In this document: positions 5,193 to 7,831 of the stretch, piece after piece
Layout of the letters: every line of letters begins with the position of its first letter
Numbering within the stretch: the first letter of the stretch is position 1
NCBI GenBank assembly: GCA_028822675.1
Contig: JAPKDE010000117.1
Span: 1 to 7,831 of the forward strand
Length of the DNA stretch: 7,831 nucleotides
From: Dehalococcoidia bacterium
Lineage (GTDB): Bacteria > Chloroflexota > Dehalococcoidia > UBA3495
Direction of reading: 5' to 3'
Translations under genes and position numbers: made by a program
The notes under the pieces: model-generated
Seen by the model: the letters and a program-made list of their open reading frames with translations, nothing else
The model's database searches: none
Told to the model about the DNA's origin: nothing

Positions 5193-6497
5193 TTAGGCCG
5201 CCCTCGTGATTGCCTGGTCTAATATCTCTGCTGCCTGGTCAAGTTGAGCCTCTGTGGTGGTGAAGGGAGGCACAAATCGGAACACGGAACCCTTCCGCCG
5301 CACGCTGAGGATCAGACCGTTCTCCAGGCACCAACGCCCAATGGCTTTACCCTGTTCGTAGGCCGGTTCCCTGGTTAAACGGTCAGTCACCAATTCGATC
5401 CCCTGCAATAGGCCGCGCCCCCTGATGTCACCAATAATCTCGTGCTTCTGGGCCAACCTTTCCAAGTGCTCTCGCCAGTAGGCACCAATCCTGACGGCAA
5501 CCTCCGTCAACAGCTCTTCCATGACGATGTCGATGCTGGCGATGGCCACGTTACAGGGCAATGGGTCGTTTGAGTGGGAGTGCCCCACCACCAAGCCCGA
5601 GGCTGAGACCTTCTCTTCTATCTCGTCAGTGGTAATGGTGGCGCTGATGGCTACCCCACCGCCAAAATGCTTGGAGATGGTGAAAATGTCTGGGACCACT
5701 CCTTCATGCTCAAACCCCCACATGGAACCCAGCTTGGCCAGGCCGGTCTGGGCTTCATCAACGATTAGCAGAGCTCCCCGGTCTTCGCACTTGCGCTTCA
5801 GTTCACGGAGCCATCCATCAGGGAGGTCAATCACGCCGCCGGCGCTGAACAGTGGCTCAGTGATCACCGCAGCCAGTGGGCCGTCCGCCTGTGCGTCCAG
5901 CAGATCAAAGCTGGTGTTAAGACAGGTGTAATCACAACCGCCACGGTCTTTGCAGTAGGTACAGCGGTATTCGTAGGGAGCCAAGATGGGATAATGCCCC
6001 GGCGCGTAAGGCCCATAACCCTCATGCCATCCGGAGAATGTGACCGCTCTGGTGGAGTCGTTCATACCGTGGAAACTGACCGCTGGGCTGGCGATCTCAT
6101 AGCCGCCGGTATACCGCTTGGCAATGGCCATGGCCGCTTCGTTGGAATCGCTTCCTGAAGTTAGAAACATGGACCGGTCCATGCCTTCGGGGGTTATCTC
6201 AGCCAAACGAGCGGCCAAGATGATCTCCTTATCATTGAACATGCTCATGTGGCTGTGGATCAGGGTCTCGCCGCTCTCTTGTAGCGCTTGGATTATGCGA
6301 GGGTGGTTATGGCCGAGGGCGCCGCACATCTGACCTGAATTGAAATCCAGGTATTCTTTGCCGTTAACATCACGCACCACCGAACCCCGACCCCAGACCA
6401 TAATCGGCCCGGTTACGTCGTTAGAATCAATGCGGCTGCGGAAACTGTATTTTCGAGCCAGTTCAAGGAGTTCTGCTTCGGTCAGTTTCTGTGTCAT
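5193..6497 (-). CDS. Class III PLP-dependent aminotransferase, 2,2-dialkylglycine-decarboxylase-like
   Basis: A 434-residue cytoplasmic fold-type-I PLP enzyme. Visible active-site positions are SGSDSNEAA (114-122, phosphate loop), HGMND (143-147), IVDEAQTG (245-252, Asp247 to the pyridine nitrogen) and SKHFGGG (275-281, Schiff-base Lys276). Several positions match dialkylglycine decarboxylase in particular, from memory of that enzyme: Gln56 in NSGQMCGALGHNHP, Ser218 in EPLFSAGG, Gln250 and Arg407 in VFRFVPP. Phe142 stands where that enzyme has Trp before HGM. The known reaction is oxidative decarboxylation of 2,2-dialkylglycine (for example 2-aminoisobutyrate), then transfer of the amino group to pyruvate. 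Substrate here is not proven; a plain omega- or beta-amino acid aminotransferase is the alternative. Four cysteines (179, 182, 188, 192) form an insert. ATG 6497 has GGAGG four bases upstream. Expression follows a repeat-bearing leader. Confidence 0.85.
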   Translation of the reverse strand: MTQKLTEAELLELARKYSFRSRIDSNDVTGPIMVWGRGSVVRDVNGKEYLDFNSGQMCGALGHNHPRIIQALQESGETLIHSHMSMFNDKEIILAARLAEITPEGMDRSMFLTSGSDSNEAAMAIAKRYTGGYEIASPAVSFHGMNDSTRAVTFSGWHEGYGPYAPGHYPILAPYEYRCTYCKDRGGCDYTCLNTSFDLLDAQADGPLAAVITEPLFSAGGVIDLPDGWLRELKRKCEDRGALLIVDEAQTGLAKLGSMWGFEHEGVVPDIFTISKHFGGGVAISATITTDEIEEKVSASGLVVGHSHSNDPLPCNVAIASIDIVMEELLTEVAVRIGAYWREHLERLAQKHEIIGDIRGRGLLQGIELVTDRLTREPAYEQGKAIGRWCLENGLILSVRRKGSVFRFVPPFTTTEAQLDQAAEILDQAITRAA

Positions 6498-6510
6498 GGA
6501 CCCTCCACTA

Positions 6511-6586
6511 AATAATCAGGCCACCGGGAAATAATCGAGCCGCCGGGAGATAGTCAGGCTGCCCGAAAACAATCAGACCGCCAGTA
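6511..6586. repeat. Four tandem 19-bp repeats in the aminotransferase leader
   Basis: AATAATCAGGCCACCGGGA (6511-6529), AATAATCGAGCCGCCGGGA (6530-6548), GATAGTCAGGCTGCCCGAA (6549-6567) and AACAATCAGACCGCCAGTA (6568-6586) are head-to-tail at an exact 19-base period. The last copy contains the 3' arm and T-rich tail of the terminator of the upstream oxidoreductase gene as read on the minus strand. The array ends four bases before the aminotransferase ribosome site. Confidence 0.8.
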
Positions 6587-6606
6587 ACTTGGAGTCCTGA
6601 CGGTCT
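6565..6606 (-). terminator. Rho-independent-type terminator after the flavin oxidoreductase gene
   Basis: On the minus strand AGACCGTCAG (6606-6597) pairs over ten positions with CTGGCGGTCT (6584-6575), with one G-U pair and a 12-base loop. It is followed by the T-rich run GATTGTTTTC. It begins about 40 bases after the TAG at 6648. Termination may be partial, because the aminotransferase gene follows on the same strand and the tail is not a pure T-run. Confidence 0.65.
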
Positions 6607-6647
6607 AATCGTGCTTTGCCTTATTTGTTTCCCAGAGCGTTTGCCGT

Positions 6648-7814
6648 CTACTTCTTGAACTTGGGCATAACTTCTTTGCCGAACCGCTCAAGTTGATCTA
6701 GCACCACACTCTGTGGCGTGCCAATCACCGAGCCGACATTGATCTGCTCCAGCCCAGGATAGCGGTTCTGTAGGTCGTCTATCTTTTCTGCGACCAACTC
6801 AGGCGGGCCGCAGAGCCACGAGCCAGCCTTGATGCCGTCTTCCAACGTGGGAAGACCTGCCGACCGGGCTTTGGAACCTTGACCTAGGTTGGATATCTGG
6901 TCGTCGGACAGTCCGCGGACGAATCCCAGGGGGGCAAACATTTTCATGTTCTCTTCAAAGAACGGGCGGGCCTCTGCAATTGCTTTTTCTTCTGTTTCCG
7001 CGATATGCATGGAGAACCCGATGGTCAGGTCAGCGCCCAACTCGGTTTCTCGGCCACTCTTGGCCAGCGTATCGCGCCATTGCCTAACCACTTGGTCTTG
7101 CGCTCCTCCGGCCGCAGCACCGCCACCGATGATGCCTTTAATGCTGTGTTTGACCATAAAGTCCATGGCTCGCTGGCTGGCGCTAACCATTGGCTGCCAA
7201 GTTTCCACTGGCAGGTTGCGTGGCCGTGGAACCAGTGTCAGTTCTTTCAGCGTATAACCTCGGTAGGGAACCTCTGGTGGTAGCTTGTAGTGCTTGCCCT
7301 CATGGCTAAAGGACTCTTCATCGAAGGCCTTCATCATGATTTCTACCTGTTCTTCAAATATCTCTCGGTTGGCGTCATTGTCTGTAAGGGTGCTGGGCAC
7401 GCCAAAGGTGTCCACCTCCCTAGAGTGATAACCCCGGCCAACGCCAAAGATTACCCGCCCGCCGGTCAAAATATCGGCGGTGGCGTAGTCCTCGGCCAGT
7501 CGCAGGGGGTGCCACATGGGGTTGACGTTGAACCCACAGCCAAACTTCAAATTCTTGGTCAGGTGAGCCATATGAACGTACATCATCAATAGATTAGGGA
7601 TGCACTCGTAGCCTTCATGTTGGAAGTGGTGTTCTGCCGACCAGAAGGTGTCGTACCCCAGTTCTTCCATCTTAAGGATGATTGCTTCGGCCTTGTCGAA
7701 CACTCCGGCCAGCTTCTCGTCGGATAGCCTGCGGTCATTGACTGGTGTTGCATCGAAGCCCATATCGTCGAAATCGACGTGTCCGGCGAATAGGCTTCCA
7801 AATTTGGTAATCAT
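6648..7814 (-). CDS. LLM-class flavin-dependent oxidoreductase (luciferase-like monooxygenase)
   Basis: A 388-residue member of the bacterial luciferase/F420-FMN monooxygenase superfamily, a TIM barrel using reduced FMN or F420. The family marks are in order: KMEELGYDTFWSAEHHF (residues 48-64), the NVNPMWHPLRLAEDYATAD core (96-114), GGRVIFGVGRGY (118-129), LVPRPRNLP then WQPMVSA (194-212), and the late GSWLCGPPELVAEKI (331-345, the usual GtPeeVaekl motif). Known members monooxygenate alkanesulfonates, nitriloacetate, long-chain or aromatic substrates; this substrate cannot be read. A glycine-rich loop, IIGGGAAAGGAQ (228-239), lies where the flavin phosphate site is expected. ATG 7814 has GAGGAG six bases upstream. 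Such paralogs are known to be strongly expanded in SAR202 Chloroflexota, which supports the taxonomic guess. A hairpin terminator follows the gene. Confidence 0.9.
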   Translation of the reverse strand: MITKFGSLFAGHVDFDDMGFDATPVNDRRLSDEKLAGVFDKAEAIILKMEELGYDTFWSAEHHFQHEGYECIPNLLMMYVHMAHLTKNLKFGCGFNVNPMWHPLRLAEDYATADILTGGRVIFGVGRGYHSREVDTFGVPSTLTDNDANREIFEEQVEIMMKAFDEESFSHEGKHYKLPPEVPYRGYTLKELTLVPRPRNLPVETWQPMVSASQRAMDFMVKHSIKGIIGGGAAAGGAQDQVVRQWRDTLAKSGRETELGADLTIGFSMHIAETEEKAIAEARPFFEENMKMFAPLGFVRGLSDDQISNLGQGSKARSAGLPTLEDGIKAGSWLCGPPELVAEKIDDLQNRYPGLEQINVGSVIGTPQSVVLDQLERFGKEVMPKFKK

Positions 7815-7831
7815 TTCATACTCCTCGGTCT

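Noticed and set aside
6511..6586. CRISPR array
   Set aside because: The 19-bp units are directly abutting with no spacers and are diverged, so this is a tandem repeat.

Overview
The window most resembles a Chloroflexota (Dehalococcoidia or SAR202-like) chromosome. This is inferred from gene content: a luciferase-like flavin monooxygenase, a dialkylglycine-decarboxylase-like class III aminotransferase, a PAC2-family protein and an LVIVD-repeat lipoprotein. No marker gene fixes the taxonomy. Base composition is moderate, Shine-Dalgarno sites are mostly strong, and the single tRNA has an encoded CCA end.

Layout. 1-480 (+) is the C-terminal third of an MFS transporter. 637-980 (+) holds two tiny DNA-binding protein genes, a ribbon-helix-helix (RHH) and a Cro/C1-type helix-turn-helix (HTH). 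They are joined by a GTGA stop/start overlap and each is broken by one small frameshift. They end 17 bases from the 3' end of a minus-strand tRNA-Arg(UCU) at 998-1073, the usual position of an integrated element, so they look like decaying mobile-element remains. 1074-1332 is non-coding, with a triplet 14-bp repeat and overlapping palindromes. 1333-3013 (-) is a degraded or streamlined gene cluster: a 61-residue unknown ORF, an LVIVD beta-propeller lipoprotein interrupted by one in-frame TGA, and a 52-residue single-span membrane protein with a good ribosome site on the lipoprotein stop codon.

3285-4232 (+) encodes a PAC2-family protein. It converges with three minus-strand metabolic genes: a PhnD-like binding protein without a signal peptide (4267-5058), a dialkylglycine-decarboxylase-like PLP enzyme (5193-6497) and an LLM-class flavin oxidoreductase (6648-7814). 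The last two are separated by a hairpin terminator whose 3' arm and T-rich tail run into four tandem 19-bp repeats in front of the aminotransferase ribosome site. PhnD has its own TATAAT promoter. The three genes are co-oriented but are probably separate transcription units, perhaps linked by a catabolic theme for nitrogen-containing organic compounds; that link is inference.

I see no clearly new multi-gene system. The most distinctive features are the reconstructible broken RHH/HTH pair beside the tRNA, the nonsense codon inside a 12-residue repeat linker of the lipoprotein, the untracked 52-residue membrane protein, and the terminator-derived 19-bp repeat array.
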